NCBI RefSeq assembly: GCF_019805165.1
Contig: NZ_RWIJ01000045.1
Location: 1 to 33,704, forward strand
Direction of reading: 5' to 3'
Origin: Azospirillum sp. 412522
Lineage (GTDB): Bacteria > Pseudomonadota > Alphaproteobacteria > Azospirillales > Azospirillaceae
DNA length: 33,704 nucleotides
Below, piece by piece: positions 23,481 to 31,337 of the stretch. The stretch's first letter is position 1. The number at the start of each line of letters is the position of its first letter. The notes below the pieces were generated by a model. That model worked only from the letters and a program-made list of their open reading frames with translations. It was not told the DNA's origin and did not search any database. Both the position numbers and the translations under genes were made by a program.

Positions 23481-26400
23481 TCACTTGGCCGGAGCGGCGG
23501 CGTTGAAGCGGTCGCGCAGGGCCTTCAGGTCCAGCGTCTGGGTCGGCGCCGCCCAGGGGCCGGCGATGCGCAGCGTCAGCGGCGGCAGGTCGCCGTCGGC
23601 CTTCACGGTCAGGGTCAGGCCCATGTCCACCCGCTCGTCGGCGAGCGAGACGGTGCCGGCCAGCGTGCCGTCGGCCGGGACGGTGGTCAGGCGGGCCTCC
23701 TCGGTGCGGATCACCCCTTTGTCGATGGCGAAGCGGGCGTCCAGCCGGTCCAGCCGCGTCTCCCCGCCCTGCAACGCCCCGGCGACGGCGGTCAGCACCT
23801 CCTGCGTGCGCTCGACCCCGGCGAGGCGGCTGCGCAATGCTGCCAGATCGACGCCGCGCAGCACGCCGCCCGACGCCACCACCCGGCCACGGCCGGTCAG
23901 GCTGCGGACGAGCGCGTCGCCATGGCCGCTTCCCGACAGCGTCGCGTCGAGATCGACGGTGCCGCCGCTGAGGCCGAGGCCGGAGAAGCCCGACAGCGCG
24001 TTGCCCATGTCGGCCTTGATGACGGTGAGGTCGGCGTCCAGCTTCGGCGCCTGCCCCGGCGCGGTGGCGAGACGGCCGCTGAGGCCGATCTGCCCGCCCT
24101 GCCATTCGCCGTCCAGCTGCTCCAGCGTCGCGGCGCCCTGGGCAAGGGTCGCCCGCAGGGCCGGCTGGACGATGCGCTGCCCGCCCACCGTCAGGGCGGT
24201 GGCGGTCAGGCCGAGCCGCCCGTCGGCCGACTGCATCCAGCCGAGATCCGAAAAAAGATCGGCAGGCGGATCGGCCGACGGACCGGCGGCATCCGGGGCG
24301 GCACGGCCGGCACCGTCGCCGACCAGCGGCGCGCCGCGCAGCCGGTCGAGGTCGAGGTCGCCGGTCTGGATGTCGGCCTGGAAGACGGGACGCGCCTGCT
24401 TGCGGTCGAGGACCAGCTTGCCGCGCACCGGGATGCCGGCGACCAGGCCCTGGAGGTTGTTCAGGCTGGGGGCGGCCGCGGTGCCCGACAGCTCGCCATA
24501 GAGGTCGAGCGGGCCATAGGCGCGGGCCAGCCCGGTGTCGGTGAACAGGGCGGCGATGCGCCCCATCTCCGGATGGGTGACGCGCAGCTTCAGGTCGGCG
24601 CCGGGCGTGCGGTCCAGCCCGAGAAGGGCGCCGCCGGCCTCCAGCGTGCCGCCGAGCATGCCGGCCGACGCCTCCACCGCCAGCCGCTCGCCGTCGCCGG
24701 CCAGCCGCGCCTTGGCGCTGACCGCGCCCAGCCGCTCCGGAACCGGCAGGCCGGGCGGCCAGGACACCGCGCTCGGCAGGCCGCCCAGCGACTTGGCCTC
24801 CGCCGTCAGGGCGATGTTGACGCCGCGCAGCGGGATCAGGCTGGCGATCTGCCCGTCGATGCGGGCCTGGAGACCGGCGACGTCGTCCACCTTCGCCTCG
24901 CGCACCGTCAGCGCTCCGGAGGCGACGGTGGCGTCGAGGTGAAGCCCCTGCACCGGCAGGCCGCCCACCGTCAGCTGGCCGACCCGCAGGTCGAGGTTGG
25001 CGTCGGCGAGACCGAGCATCCGCTGCGGCGTCTGGCCGGAGTCGGCGGCGGCGGGACGCGGGCCGACGGCGCGGGGTGCCGATTGCGTGGCAGGCTGGGC
25101 CGGCGTGGAGGCCGGCGGGTCCGCCGGGAGATAGCCGTCGAGGTTCAGGCGGTCGAGCTCCAGCCGCGCCCCGAAGGCCGGCCGGCCGCGGTCGACATAG
25201 GCGACGGCGCCGCCGAGACGGCTGCTGTCGAACCGGAAATCGAGGCCCGACAGCTCGAAGCGGTCGGCATTGCCCTGCAGCCGGGCCGACAGCGAGGCAC
25301 GGCGCAGCCGGTCGGCCGGGACGCCGCGCAGGTCGAGCTTCGCCCATTCCAGCAGGGCGCGCAGGTTGTCGGCGTTCGCCTCCGTCCGCAAATCGAGCGT
25401 CGGCTGGCCGCCCGGCGTCGTCACCTCCCCCGCCGCGACGAAGTCGGAGCCGCCGGGCAGCAGGGCGCTGACCCGGTCGATGTTCAGCCGCCCGGCGGAC
25501 AGGCTGGCCTCGATCCGGCCCTGGCGCACCACGCCGTGGTTGTAGCCGATGGCGTCGATGGCGACGTCCAGCTTGGCCTCCACCCCCGTCGGCAGCACGA
25601 CGGACAGGGCCGGGGACAAGGCTGGGGACTGGGCCGGGGCCTTTCCGGCGCCCGGATCGGACGCGGAACCGGAGGTGGACGCCGGGGCGGCGCTGGCCTT
25701 GCCGGCGGCATTCCGCGCGCCCTGGGCCAGCCAGGCGTCGAGGTCCAGCCGGTTGATGGCGAGGGTCAGTTCGGTGCGAGGCGCCTCGTGCTTCGCCGGA
25801 TCGCCGGCGCGCAGGGTGGCGTTGCCGGTGGCGCGGGTGTCGCCCAGCTGCGCTTCCAGGCTGGAGAAGGTGGCGAGGCTGGTCCCCGCCTCCACCGTCG
25901 AGCGCAGGCTGAAGGGCTGGGCGAGCGCGGCGGGCGCCCAGGAGGACGTGGAAGCGTCCAACAGCTTGGCGAAGTCGCCGCCTTCGGCGCGCAGGTCGCC
26001 CTGCACCTTCGAACCGCTGCCGCTGTTGCCGCCGCCGGTCAGGATGCCGGCGAAGCGCAGCGTGGCGTCGGTGTGCGGCAGCGACAGGGTGGCGCGCACC
26101 GGCACCGCCGCCCCTTCGGTGAAGCGGCCGGCGGTGGCCTCGCCATGCAGGGACAGGCCGCGCAGGCGGAAATCGCCCTGGGCCTGGAAGGGGCCGTTCA
26201 GGCTGCCGGCGGCGATGCGGGCGCTCAGCCCCTGCACCGTCTCGGTCCGGCCGTTGCGGTCGTCGCGGTAGATCAGCGTGCCGTTGTCGATCAGCACCTG
26301 ATCGAAGCTGACGGCGGAGACCAGCCCCTCGGCGGCGCCCAGCCCGTCGCCGGTGCGGGCGCCGGCGGTCGACAGGTCCCAGTTGATGCGGCCGTCCTTC

Positions 26401-26753
26401 AGCACCTCCACCACGAAGGTCGGTTCGACCAGCGCGATGCTCTCCACCTGGATGCGGCCGCCCAGCAGCGGGCCGAGGGCGACGCGGGCGTCCAGCTTCT
26501 TCAGGCGGACCATGTCGGGCTCGGCGGCGCCGGCGGCATTGGCCAGCCGGGCGTCGCGCACCGTCAGCGCCGGCGACGGCAGCAGGGTGAAGCCGACGTC
26601 CCCCCGCAACTCCACCTGACGGCCGGTCGCCTGCGACACCCGCTCGGCGATGGTGCCCTTGTAGGCGTTCCAGTCGATGAGGCTCGGCGCCGCCAACAGC
26701 AGACCGGCCAAAACCGCCAGTCCGGCCAGTGCAGCGATCAGGATCTTCTTCAC
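23481..26753 (-). CDS. AsmA family protein
   Basis: A 1090-aa envelope protein. One membrane helix near the N-terminus (4-24) precedes a long periplasmic region. The start (PSLIDWNAYKGTIAERVSQATGRQVELRGDVGFTLLPSPALTVRDARLANAAGAAEPDMVRLKKLDARVALGPLLGGRIQVESIALVEPTFVVEVLKDGRINWDL) is a textbook AsmA N-terminal domain; the C-terminal third (GTVDLDATLSGSGHGDALVRSLTGRGRVVASGGVLRGVDLAALRSRLAG) is the AsmA_2-type part. AsmA-like proteins are bridge-like lipid transfer candidates between the inner and outer membranes. Two Ala/Pro/Ser-rich linkers (near 25030-25110 and 25620-25710) break the beta-rich region. Antisense frames over the gene are composition artefacts. Its promoter should lie in the 276 bp shared with the divergent DUF4169 gene. 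Confidence 0.93.
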   Translation of the reverse strand: MKKILIAALAGLAVLAGLLLAAPSLIDWNAYKGTIAERVSQATGRQVELRGDVGFTLLPSPALTVRDARLANAAGAAEPDMVRLKKLDARVALGPLLGGRIQVESIALVEPTFVVEVLKDGRINWDLSTAGARTGDGLGAAEGLVSAVSFDQVLIDNGTLIYRDDRNGRTETVQGLSARIAAGSLNGPFQAQGDFRLRGLSLHGEATAGRFTEGAAVPVRATLSLPHTDATLRFAGILTGGGNSGSGSKVQGDLRAEGGDFAKLLDASTSSWAPAALAQPFSLRSTVEAGTSLATFSSLEAQLGDTRATGNATLRAGDPAKHEAPRTELTLAINRLDLDAWLAQGARNAAGKASAAPASTSGSASDPGAGKAPAQSPALSPALSVVLPTGVEAKLDVAIDAIGYNHGVVRQGRIEASLSAGRLNIDRVSALLPGGSDFVAAGEVTTPGGQPTLDLRTEANADNLRALLEWAKLDLRGVPADRLRRASLSARLQGNADRFELSGLDFRFDSSRLGGAVAYVDRGRPAFGARLELDRLNLDGYLPADPPASTPAQPATQSAPRAVGPRPAAADSGQTPQRMLGLADANLDLRVGQLTVGGLPVQGLHLDATVASGALTVREAKVDDVAGLQARIDGQIASLIPLRGVNIALTAEAKSLGGLPSAVSWPPGLPVPERLGAVSAKARLAGDGERLAVEASAGMLGGTLEAGGALLGLDRTPGADLKLRVTHPEMGRIAALFTDTGLARAYGPLDLYGELSGTAAAPSLNNLQGLVAGIPVRGKLVLDRKQARPVFQADIQTGDLDLDRLRGAPLVGDGAGRAAPDAAGPSADPPADLFSDLGWMQSADGRLGLTATALTVGGQRIVQPALRATLAQGAATLEQLDGEWQGGQIGLSGRLATAPGQAPKLDADLTVIKADMGNALSGFSGLGLSGGTVDLDATLSGSGHGDALVRSLTGRGRVVASGGVLRGVDLAALRSRLAGVERTQEVLTAVAGALQGGETRLDRLDARFAIDKGVIRTEEARLTTVPADGTLAGTVSLADERVDMGLTLTVKADGDLPPLTLRIAGPWAAPTQTLDLKALRDRFNAAAPAK

Positions 26754-27029
26754 CGGGTTTCCGCCTTCCCTGCGACCGGCCTTGTCGTCGGCCGCGCCCC
26801 TTTGCCACGTCTATACAAAGACTCGTTCCCCCACCCGCCGCACCGTCCGCTTCCGGTGCGCGCCGTCCTTCGGTAAGCTAGCGCCCGCAGAAGAAACAAG
26901 CAATTTGGGCAATCCCACGGCCAAGTCGGGGCCTGTCCGATTTTTTCGCGAAGTTTTTTGTCCCGCCGCCGGCCCCGGACCGGCCTTGCGGCACCCAACC
27001 CCCTGAAATCAGCCACCGGAGACCGTGCC

Positions 27030-27212
27030 ATGGGCGACGTGGTCAACCTCAACCGCTTCCGCAAGACCCGCGCCAAGGAGGAGCGCAACAGGGAAGCCGA
27101 AGCGAATCGGGCCCGATTCGGCCGCACCAAGACGGAGAAGGAGCGCGACCGCAAGGAGGCCGAACGGCGCACTCAGACTTTGGACGGGCATAAGCTGGAC
27201 GGGGAAACCTGA
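27030..27212 (+). CDS. DUF4169 family small protein
   Basis: A 60-aa highly charged protein, MGDVVNLNRFRKTRAKEERNREAEANRARFGRTKTEKERDRKEAERR and then a short tail ending LDGET. This is the DUF4169 family of alphaproteobacteria; function unknown. The NLNRFRKTRAK start and the FGRTKTEK block are the family's marks. ATG 27030 has CGGAGAC upstream and begins exactly at the conserved MGDVVNLN; an ATG 24 codons earlier would add an unrelated Pro/Arg-rich stretch. Likely cytosolic and mostly helical; a nucleic-acid contact is possible from charge alone but unproven. Confidence 0.85.
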   Translation: MGDVVNLNRFRKTRAKEERNREAEANRARFGRTKTEKERDRKEAERRTQTLDGHKLDGET

Positions 27213-27292
27213 CCGCATCGGCCGAAAGGACGGCAAAGACCGAGCTCCAGGGTCGGAATAACCTCTGCGCGTTTGTTACTATTGGGTACGCC

Positions 27293-27315
27293 GATAGTTC
27301 CCTATTGCGACTATC
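27293..27315. promoter_or_regulatory. Inverted repeat upstream of the DUF2189 gene
   Basis: GATAGT (27293-27298) and ACTATC (27310-27315) flank 11 bases, about 75 bp before the start codon and in a locally AT-richer stretch. It may be an operator; no clear promoter was matched to it. Confidence 0.35.
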
Positions 27316-27389
27316 AGCAACCCTGTGGGACAGTGCCGGTCAGGAGCGCCCGCGGGCGCTGTCCTTGGCTGATGGGGAGGACCGTCATC

Positions 27390-28199
27390 ATGGTCGACAT
27401 GACGTCGTTTCGCGGTTCGGTGCAGACGCCTCAGACGAAGCCCGCCCCCGCCTGGCTGCCGGCGATCCGGTCGGTCGAGGCCGACCGCCCCTGGGTCTGG
27501 CTGGCGTCGGCCTGGCAGGACATGATGGCGGCGCCCGGCATCAGCTTCGCCTACGGCGCGCTGGCGGTGATCTCCAGCTTCACCCTGGTGGTCGGGCTGG
27601 CGGTGCTGGAGATGGAATATCTGCTGCTGCCGATGGCGGCCGGCTTCATGCTGCTCGGCCCGCTGTTCGCCGTCGGGCTGTACGAGACCAGCCGCCTGCT
27701 GGAGCTGGGGGAGCGGCCGACCTTCGGCAAGGTGGTCGCCGCCTACCGCCGCAACGGGGTGCAGATCGCCGGGATCGGCATGGTGCTGATGCTGGCGCTG
27801 CTGGCCTGGATCCGGGTCGCGTTCCTGATCTTCGCCCTGTTCTTCTCCAGCGAGCCGCCGGCGCTGGACCAGCTGGTCGACCGCATCTTCTTCTCGGCCG
27901 GGACCATTCCGTTCCTGCTGACCGGAACGCTGTTCGGCGGGATCATCGCCACCGCGGTGTTCTCCATCGCCGTGGTGTCGGTGCCGATGCTGCTGGACCG
28001 CGAGACCGACGTCTTCACCGCCATGGCGACCAGCATCGCCGTGGTGCGCGCCAACATCCGGCCGATGATCGCCTGGGGCTTCCTGATCGCCCTGTTCATG
28101 AGCGCCGGGATGGTCACCGCCTTCCTCGGGCTGGCCATCGCCCTGCCGGTGGTCGGGCACGCCTCCTGGCACTGCTACCGCGATCTGGTCGGGCGGTGA
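27390..28199 (+). CDS. DUF2189 domain-containing membrane protein
   Basis: A 269-aa polytopic membrane protein with about six hydrophobic segments (for example SFAYGALAVISSFTLVVGLAVL, YLLLPMAAGFMLLGPLFAVGLY, IAGIGMVLMLALLAWIRVAFLIFALFF, ILFGGII-type stretch near residue 195, and PMIAWGFLIALFMSAGMVTAFLGLAIAL). The conserved GPLFAVGLYETSRLLELGERPTF loop and the C-terminal LPVVGHASWHCYRDLV mark DUF2189. Function is unknown. ATG 27390 follows GGGGAGG with a spacing of 9; ATG 27372 overlaps that site, so the shorter start is preferred. A terminator lies 24 bp downstream. Confidence 0.9.
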   Translation: MVDMTSFRGSVQTPQTKPAPAWLPAIRSVEADRPWVWLASAWQDMMAAPGISFAYGALAVISSFTLVVGLAVLEMEYLLLPMAAGFMLLGPLFAVGLYETSRLLELGERPTFGKVVAAYRRNGVQIAGIGMVLMLALLAWIRVAFLIFALFFSSEPPALDQLVDRIFFSAGTIPFLLTGTLFGGIIATAVFSIAVVSVPMLLDRETDVFTAMATSIAVVRANIRPMIAWGFLIALFMSAGMVTAFLGLAIALPVVGHASWHCYRDLVGR

Positions 28200-28223
28200 A
28201 CAGACGATAGCCGGAATGAAACA

Positions 28224-28253
28224 GCCCTCTCCCGTTCGCGGGGGAGGGCTTTT
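28224..28253. terminator. Terminator between DUF2189 and DUF1192 genes
   Basis: GCCCTCTCCCG (28224-28234) pairs with CGGGGGAGGGC (28239-28249) around TTCG, with one T-G wobble, and is followed by TTTT on the plus strand. It serves the DUF2189 gene and lies in the gap between converging genes, so it may act on both strands. Confidence 0.85.
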
Positions 28254-28256
28254 CCA

Positions 28257-28454
28257 TCACCCCTTCCTGAAGAACGCTTCGGCCGCCGATTTCTGCGCCT
28301 GCTTGGCCGCGATGGCGGCCCGGGCGCGGCCGACCTCCGCCTCCAGCGTGGCGATGTAGGCCTCCAGCTCGGCCACCCCCATCACGGTTAGGTCCTTGGG
28401 CGCCGGCTTGGCCTTGCGCGGCTCCAGATCCTCGAAACGGTCGTCGATGGCCAT
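28257..28454 (-). CDS. DUF1192 family small protein
   Basis: A 65-aa protein starting MAIDDRFEDLEPRKAKPAPKDLTVMGVAELEAYIATLEAEVGRARAAIAAKQAQKSAAEAFFRK. This is DUF1192, a family of small alphaproteobacterial coiled-coil proteins of unknown role; the LTVMGVAELEAYIATLEAEI core and the terminal AEAFFRK are diagnostic. ATG 28454 follows GGAGGGA with a spacing of 7; the ATG at 28517 would add a basic leader across that site. It is divergent from the quinone oxidoreductase, a neighbourhood seen in related genomes. Confidence 0.9.
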   Translation of the reverse strand: MAIDDRFEDLEPRKAKPAPKDLTVMGVAELEAYIATLEAEVGRARAAIAAKQAQKSAAEAFFRKG

Positions 28455-28549
28455 GGTGTGGGTCCCTCCCTGCCGCCTGGTCGGCCCCCGGTTCACCTTG
28501 CCAGGGCGCCTGGGCAAATCTACCTTCCGGGACGGACAATTCCAACGTG

Positions 28550-28569
28550 CCGGTGTCGGCAGACACCGG
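28550..28569. promoter_or_regulatory. Perfect 8-bp inverted repeat upstream of the quinone oxidoreductase
   Basis: CCGGTGTC-GGCA-GACACCGG lies 28 bp before the start codon at 28598 and in the gap between divergent genes. Either a repressor operator or a leader hairpin near the ribosome binding site. Confidence 0.45.
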
Positions 28570-28597
28570 GACGGACATGCAAAAAAGGAAGACCGCC

Positions 28598-29614
28598 ATG
28601 GGCCTCGCCCTGCCCGACAGCATGCGTTGCGTCGAGATCACCCAGCCCGGGGGGCCGGAGGTCCTGCGTCCAAGCCGCCGCCCCGCGCCGGTGCCCGGCC
28701 CCGGCGAGATCCTGGTGGAGGTCGCCGCCGCCGGGGTGAACCGTCCCGACACGCTGCAGCGCCAGGGCCGCTACGACCCGCCGCCGGGCGCCTCCGACCT
28801 GCCGGGGCTGGAGCTGTCCGGCACGGTGGTCGCCATCGGCGAGGGGGTCGATGCCTGGGCCGGCGGCGACAGGGTCTGCGCCCTGGTGGCCGGCGGCGGC
28901 TACGCCGAATACTGCGTGGTGCCGGCGGTGCAGGCCCTGCCCGTCCCCGGCCCGCTGTCGATGGTCGAGGCGGCGGCGGTGCCGGAGACCTTCTTCACCG
29001 TCTGGACCAACGTGTTCGAGCGCGGCGCCCTGAAGCGCGGCGAGACGCTGCTGATCCATGGCGGGTCGAGCGGCATCGGCACCACGGCGATCCAGCTTGC
29101 CAAGGCCTTCGGCGCCACGGTGTTCACCACCGCCGGCAGCGACGACAAGTGCCGGGCCTGCGAGGATCTCGGGGCCGACCGCGCCATCAACTATCGGACC
29201 GAGGATTTCGTCCCGGTGATCCGCGAGGCGACCGGCGGGCGCGGCGTCGACGTGGTGCTGGACATGGTCGGCGGCGACTACATCGCCCGCGACGTCGACA
29301 TCATGGCGGTCGACGGCCGCCACGTCTCCATCGCCTTCCTCCAGGGGGCCAAGGTGTCGCTGAACATGGCGCCGGTGATGACCAAGCGGCTGACCCTGAC
29401 CGGATCGACCCTGCGCGCCCGCCCGGTGGCGGAGAAGGGGCGCATCGCCGCGGCGCTGCGCGAGCATGTCTGGCCGCTGCTGGAGTCCGGCGGCATCAAG
29501 CCGCAGATCCACGGCACCTTCCCGCTGGAGCAGGCCGACGAGGCGCACCGGCTGATGGAAAGCAGCGCGCATATCGGCAAGATCGTGCTGACGGTGGGAC
29601 CGGACGCGGCCTGA
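28598..29614 (+). CDS. NAD(P)H quinone oxidoreductase (zinc-free MDR, PIG3-like)
   Basis: A 338-aa medium-chain dehydrogenase/reductase without zinc ligands. The GroES-like half has VEVAAAGVNRPDTLQRQGRYDPPPGASDLPGLELSGTV, and the cofactor motif HGGSSGIGTTAIQLAKAFGA sits at 154-173. The C-terminal LTLTGSTLRARPVAEK and FPLEQADEAHRLMESSAHIGKIVLTV fit the PIG3-type quinone reductases. It should reduce quinones with NADPH; the physiological acceptor is not known. ATG 28598 follows AAGGAAG with a spacing of 7; an ATG seven codons earlier and a GTG at 28547 are less likely. A perfect inverted repeat upstream suggests regulation. Confidence 0.93.
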   Translation: MGLALPDSMRCVEITQPGGPEVLRPSRRPAPVPGPGEILVEVAAAGVNRPDTLQRQGRYDPPPGASDLPGLELSGTVVAIGEGVDAWAGGDRVCALVAGGGYAEYCVVPAVQALPVPGPLSMVEAAAVPETFFTVWTNVFERGALKRGETLLIHGGSSGIGTTAIQLAKAFGATVFTTAGSDDKCRACEDLGADRAINYRTEDFVPVIREATGGRGVDVVLDMVGGDYIARDVDIMAVDGRHVSIAFLQGAKVSLNMAPVMTKRLTLTGSTLRARPVAEKGRIAAALREHVWPLLESGGIKPQIHGTFPLEQADEAHRLMESSAHIGKIVLTVGPDAA

Positions 29615-29897
29615 TTTTGCGCTTTTCTTCGCCGGTCCCGCGCCGTCGCGCTTGCCTTTCGCGGGCAAGACGGGTTAGCAGAGGCGAGCGGGCGGCCGGG
29701 ATTTCCCGGTGCGCCTGCGCAAGCATGCTTACGCGGACCGGCATTCGCCCCTATATCGTGGTGACGGGAATGGGGCGGCCGCCACGGGGTCTCCCTGGGG
29801 CCGCGAAGCAGCCGCCGCGCCGCATAACCAGTTAGAACGGCCGACCGCGCCACCCCGCCGGGGGGTGCGGCCGGTGAAGAGTTTGCCAGGAGGGATG

Positions 29898-30512
29898 ATG
29901 GCACTGCCCTTGATGCCGAAAGCGACAGCCGTGTGGCTGGTCGAGAACACGTCCTTGTCCTTCGAGCAGATCGCCGCCTTCTGCGGCATGCATTCGCTGG
30001 AAGTCCAGGCCATCGCCGACGGCGAGGTCGCGGTCGGCATGGTCGGGCTGGACCCCATCGCCAACGGCCAGCTGACCAAGCAGGAAATCGAGCGCTGCGA
30101 GAAGAACCAGGACCTGCGCCTGAAGCTTCTGGTCGCCGACCTGCCGCAGGTGGCGTCCCGGTCCAAGGGTCCGCGCTACACCCCGATCACCAAGCGCGGC
30201 GACAAGCCCGACGCCATCGCCTGGCTGCTGAAGCAGCATCCGGAACTGTCGGACGCCCAGGTCTGCCGCCTGATCGGCACCACCAAGCCGACCATCGCCG
30301 CGGTGCGCGACCGCACCCACTGGAACGTCGCTAACATCAAGCCGCGCAGCCCGGTGATGCTGGGCCTCTGCTCGCAGCGCGAACTGGAGGAGGCGCTGGC
30401 GCTGGCCATCCGCCGCGGCGGCGTGCCCCGCCCGCCGGAGGAGGAGAGCGAGGACTACTACGGCGAAGGCCGCGACGACGACCGCTATTCCGAGCAGGAA
30501 GACGCGCATTGA
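29898..30512 (+). CDS. trcR: DUF1013 protein, cell cycle regulator TrcR-like
   Basis: A 204-aa protein starting MALPLMPKATAVWLVENTSLSFEQIAAFCGMHSLEVQAIADGEVAVGMVGLDPIANGQLTKQEIERCEKNQDLRLKL. This is the highly conserved alphaproteobacterial DUF1013 family, currently named TrcR, a transcription-associated cell-cycle factor. Two HTH-like regions are visible: SFEQIAAFCGMHSLEVQAI and SDAQVCRLIGTTKPTIAAVRDRTHW. The C-terminal tail is acidic (EEESEDYYGEGRDDDRYSEQEDAH). ATG 29898 is chosen because AGGAG lies 5 bases upstream; ATG 29895 abuts it. Frame upstream of this is open but Arg/Pro-rich and not family-like. The 283-bp leader holds a 10-bp palindrome AAGCATGCTT (29721-29730). Confidence 0.92.
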   Translation: MALPLMPKATAVWLVENTSLSFEQIAAFCGMHSLEVQAIADGEVAVGMVGLDPIANGQLTKQEIERCEKNQDLRLKLLVADLPQVASRSKGPRYTPITKRGDKPDAIAWLLKQHPELSDAQVCRLIGTTKPTIAAVRDRTHWNVANIKPRSPVMLGLCSQRELEEALALAIRRGGVPRPPEEESEDYYGEGRDDDRYSEQEDAH

Positions 30513-30522
30513 GGGCCTGCGT

Positions 30523-30545
30523 CCCTCTCCCGGCGCGGGAGAGGG
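30523..30545 (+). terminator. Hairpin after trcR
   Basis: CCCTCTCCC (30523-30531) pairs perfectly with GGGAGAGGG (30537-30545) across five bases, 10 bp after the trcR stop. There is no T-run, so termination is uncertain; it belongs to a palindrome type seen after several genes in this window. Confidence 0.45.
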
Positions 30546-30577
30546 CACGCCGCTTGACGAGAGCATAAAATCCGACC

Positions 30578-31171
30578 ATGACCGATCCCACCACCCCTCC
30601 GCCCCGGCTCGTCGTCGGCATCAGCGGCGCGTCGGGGGTGGTCTACGGCATCCGCATGCTGCAGACTCTGCGGCGGATCGGCGTCGAATCGCATCTGGTC
30701 GTCAGCCGGTCGGCCGAAGTGACGCTGGCCCACGAGAGCAGCATGAAGGTGGCGGAGCTGCGGGCGCTGGCCGACGTCAGCTATGCCGCCGCCGACATCG
30801 GGGCGGCGGTATCCAGCGGCAGCTTCCGCAACCTGGGCATGGTGGTCGCCCCCTGCTCCGTCCGCACGATGAGCGAGATCGCCAGCGGCGTCACCTCCAC
30901 CCTGCTGACGCGGGCGGCCGACGTGGCGCTGAAGGAACGGCGTCGGCTGGTGCTGATGGTGCGCGAGACGCCGCTGCATCTGGGCCACCTGCGCACCATG
31001 ACCGCGCTGGCCGAAATGGGCGCGGTGATCGCGCCGCCGGTCCCTGCCTTCTACGCCCGGCCGCAGGGCATCGACGATCTGGTCGACCATTCGGTCGGCC
31101 GGGTGCTGGACCTGTTCGGGCTGGACGCCGGCAATCTGCGGCGCTGGGGCGAGCGGCCGGAGGAAGCCTGA
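30578..31171 (+). CDS. ubiX: UbiX-family flavin prenyltransferase
   Basis: A 197-aa enzyme that attaches a dimethylallyl group to FMN, making the prenylated flavin cofactor used by UbiD decarboxylases in ubiquinone synthesis and aromatic acid metabolism. Motifs: GISGASGVVYGIRML (FMN binding, from residue 14), SFRNLGMVVAPCSVRTMSEIASGVTSTLLTRAADVALKERRRLVLMVRETPLHLGHLRTM and PPVPAFYARPQGIDDLVDHSVGRVLDLFGL. Length fits. No ubiD is in the window. It lies 65 bp downstream of trcR, past a hairpin without a T-run. Confidence 0.95.
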   Translation: MTDPTTPPPRLVVGISGASGVVYGIRMLQTLRRIGVESHLVVSRSAEVTLAHESSMKVAELRALADVSYAAADIGAAVSSGSFRNLGMVVAPCSVRTMSEIASGVTSTLLTRAADVALKERRRLVLMVRETPLHLGHLRTMTALAEMGAVIAPPVPAFYARPQGIDDLVDHSVGRVLDLFGLDAGNLRRWGERPEEA

Positions 31172-31179
31172 TCCGCCAT

Positions 31180-31213
31180 GGCGGACCAGGCGGCGGACCA
31201 GGCGGCGGACAGC
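31180..31213. repeat. 12-bp tandem repeat after ubiX
   Basis: GGCGGACCAGGC occurs at 31180-31191 and 31192-31203, and a partial third copy (GGCGGAC) starts at 31204. It begins 9 bp after the ubiX stop codon. Confidence 0.85.
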
Positions 31214-31244
31214 TTGTTTAGGGGCCGAAGCAACAGGCTGCTTG

Positions 31245-31276
31245 GACAGCGGACCCAATGCCGTTATACCGCTGTC
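31245..31276. promoter_or_regulatory. 8-bp inverted repeat upstream of the carbonic anhydrase gene
   Basis: GACAGCGG (31245-31252) and CCGCTGTC (31269-31276) are perfect inverse copies separated by 16 bases that include TTATACC, a possible -10 region. The repeat is about 60 bp before the start codon. Candidate operator; no regulator identified. Confidence 0.4.
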
Positions 31277-31337
31277 GATGCACTTTGACGCGGAGCCGGC
31301 GCCGCCGCCGGCCGGCAGAAACGGGAACGAGCCGACC

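Noticed and set aside
23371..26876. Open frames of more than 1100 codons on both strands around asmA
   Set aside because: Only the minus-strand frame at 23481-26753 has a signal anchor and AsmA motifs; the others are low-complexity Arg/Gly/Ala translations expected in GC-rich DNA.
26938..26972. Two T6 runs around TTCGCGAA read as a terminator
   Set aside because: It lies between divergent genes, where no transcript end is needed, and the stem is only the short palindrome TTCGCGAA.
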